A stretch of 21,237 nt of DNA from NCBI GenBank assembly GCA_040509055.1, contig JBEVLT010000389.1, positions 1 to 21,237 of the forward strand, given 5' to 3'. The position numbers were made by a program, and so were the translations under genes. This DNA comes from JAJKIP01 sp040509055. Lineage in GTDB: Bacteria > Bacteroidota > Bacteroidia > Chitinophagales > Chitinophagaceae. The notes under the pieces were generated by a model. That model was not told the origin of the DNA, ran no database searches, and saw only the letters and a list, made by a program, of their open reading frames with translations. Shown here one piece after another: positions 20,661 to 21,237 of this stretch. The stretch's first letter is position 1. Every line of letters starts with the position of its first letter.

Positions 20661-21161
20661 ATGGCCGATATGGACTGGAGCCGCTTTGCGGTCCGCATCA
20701 ATGTAAAAGCACCGGCGCGCGAGCTGTATCGCTGCTGGGCTACCCGGGCAGGTATCGAATCCTGGTTCCTGCGAAGGGCTGATTACAAAAAAGCAAATGG
20801 TGAAGCAAGGACTGATGAGGAGGCTGTAGAGAAAGGAGATAGCTACCAGTGGTACTGGTATGGTTACGGTGATGATACGACGGAGTCAGGAGAAATACTG
20901 GAATGCGACGGAGCAGACCTGTTCCGGTTCAGCTTTGGCAAAGCGGGTATTTGTACGGTCCGCCTGTATGAAGAAGAAGGTGAGCAGCTCGTAGAACTGG
21001 TGCAGGAAGAAATTCCTGTGGATGAAAAAGGAAAACAGTATTACCATGTCGGTTGCAAAACCGGCTGGACGTTTTACCTGGCCAACCTGAAATCGATCCT
21101 GGAAGGCGGCATCGATCTGCGCAATAAAAATGAAAAGCTACGACGCATGCTGAATGCATAA
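20661..21161 (+). CDS. SRPBCC / AHSA1-like START-domain protein
   Basis: The 166-residue protein has the helix-grip layout of Bet v1/START-type proteins. The start MADMDWSRFAVRINVKAPAR followed by ELYRCWATRAGIESWFLRRA is the classic opening strand and helix. Later strands are GDSYQWYWYGYGDDTTESGE and FRFSFGKAGICTVRLYEEEG, and the closing helix is GWTFYLANLKSILEGGIDLR. Such domains bind hydrophobic ligands or assist client proteins. The family is commonly paired with VOC genes in Bacteroidota and Actinobacteria. Its function is unknown. It is the last gene of the unit, and a strong terminator follows. Confidence 0.83.
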   Translation: MADMDWSRFAVRINVKAPARELYRCWATRAGIESWFLRRADYKKANGEARTDEEAVEKGDSYQWYWYGYGDDTTESGEILECDGADLFRFSFGKAGICTVRLYEEEGEQLVELVQEEIPVDEKGKQYYHVGCKTGWTFYLANLKSILEGGIDLRNKNEKLRRMLNA

Positions 21162-21176
21162 CGGCAGTATTACCAG

Positions 21177-21215
21177 AAAAAAATAAACCCCGGACCGTCC
21201 GGGGTTTATTTTTTT
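21177..21215. terminator. Rho-independent terminator, likely bidirectional
   Basis: An 18-bp perfect stem pairs 21177-21194 with 21198-21215 around a 3-base CCG loop. It has a GC core (CCCCGGA) and A-run/T-run ends. It follows the SRPBCC stop by 15 bases. The symmetrical A and T runs mean it can also stop transcription from the right. Confidence 0.88.
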
Positions 21216-21227
21216 ATTTGCGAAGGC

Positions 21228-21237
21228 TTATTTCTTT
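21228..21237 (-). CDS. Possible 3' end of a convergent gene (partial)
   Basis: TTA at 21228-21230 would be a TAA stop on the minus strand, preceded by AAG AAA (Lys-Lys). Many Bacteroidota proteins end this way, and the terminator beside it is symmetrical. With only two codons visible this is a guess. Confidence 0.25.

Noticed and set aside
1..21237. CRISPR arrays, insertion sequences, integrase genes or phage genes
   Set aside because: I saw no regularly spaced repeats, transposase-like products, or terminal inverted repeats flanking any gene.

Overview
The window looks like a chromosomal segment of a Bacteroidota member, most likely a Chitinophagaceae (Chitinophaga-like) bacterium. The reasons are: no clear Shine-Dalgarno sequences; several TAnnTTTG-type promoter boxes just ahead of start codons; a DUF5606 protein; an outer-membrane barrel with a carboxypeptidase-like N-terminal domain; a LytTR/LytS-type two-component pair; and moderately high GC coding DNA with AT-rich intergenic patches. 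I see no phage, transposon, CRISPR array, rRNA or tRNA. The assignment comes from protein families and signals, not from a database search.

Layout. 1-90 is the start of an XRE-type regulator gene leaving the window, with an inverted repeat upstream. 210-1724 (-) encodes a polytopic membrane domain fused to a THEP1-like NTPase. 1924-2799 (-) is an OmpA-family lipoprotein with its own terminator. A TetA-like MFS exporter (3006-4286 +) runs tail-to-tail into an ArsC-family thioredoxin-fold protein (4281-4643 -). Then come cmoA (4727-5455) and an ICMT-like membrane methyltransferase (5536-6258), separated by an AT-rich inverted repeat; an Nfu-type Fe-S scaffold (6393-6989) with a clear terminator; and a saccharopine-dehydrogenase-like oxidoreductase (7051-8178 -). 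A metal-related divergon follows: MerC-domain protein (8246-8638 -) facing an SCO1/SenC protein (8754-9347 +) whose stop overlaps the start of a Fur-family regulator (9344-9772 +).

Between the Fur gene and a convergent M3 peptidase gene (9940-11682 -) is a 167-nt gap that can fold extensively and may hold a small structured RNA. A DUF5606 protein with a histone-H1-like Lys/Ala/Glu tail follows (11756-12370 -). The most system-like region is 12532-17339 (+): an outer-membrane barrel protein, an ECF sigma factor, a small single-pass membrane protein in the anti-sigma position, a membrane-anchored CpxP/Spy-like protein and a secreted Spy-like protein, ending at a strong terminator. I infer an envelope-stress or surface-signalling unit; its wiring is not proven by sequence. 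A convergent LytS-type histidine kinase and LytTR response regulator pair (19255-17394 -) lies next to it.

The right end is an apparent four-gene operon, DUF1761 membrane protein - VOC - VOC - SRPBCC (19340-21161 +), closed by an 18-bp-stem terminator. The last bases may be the tail of a convergent gene. No gene-free stretch exceeds 300 bases. The largest gaps are 2800-3005, 1725-1923, 9773-9939 and 12371-12531.
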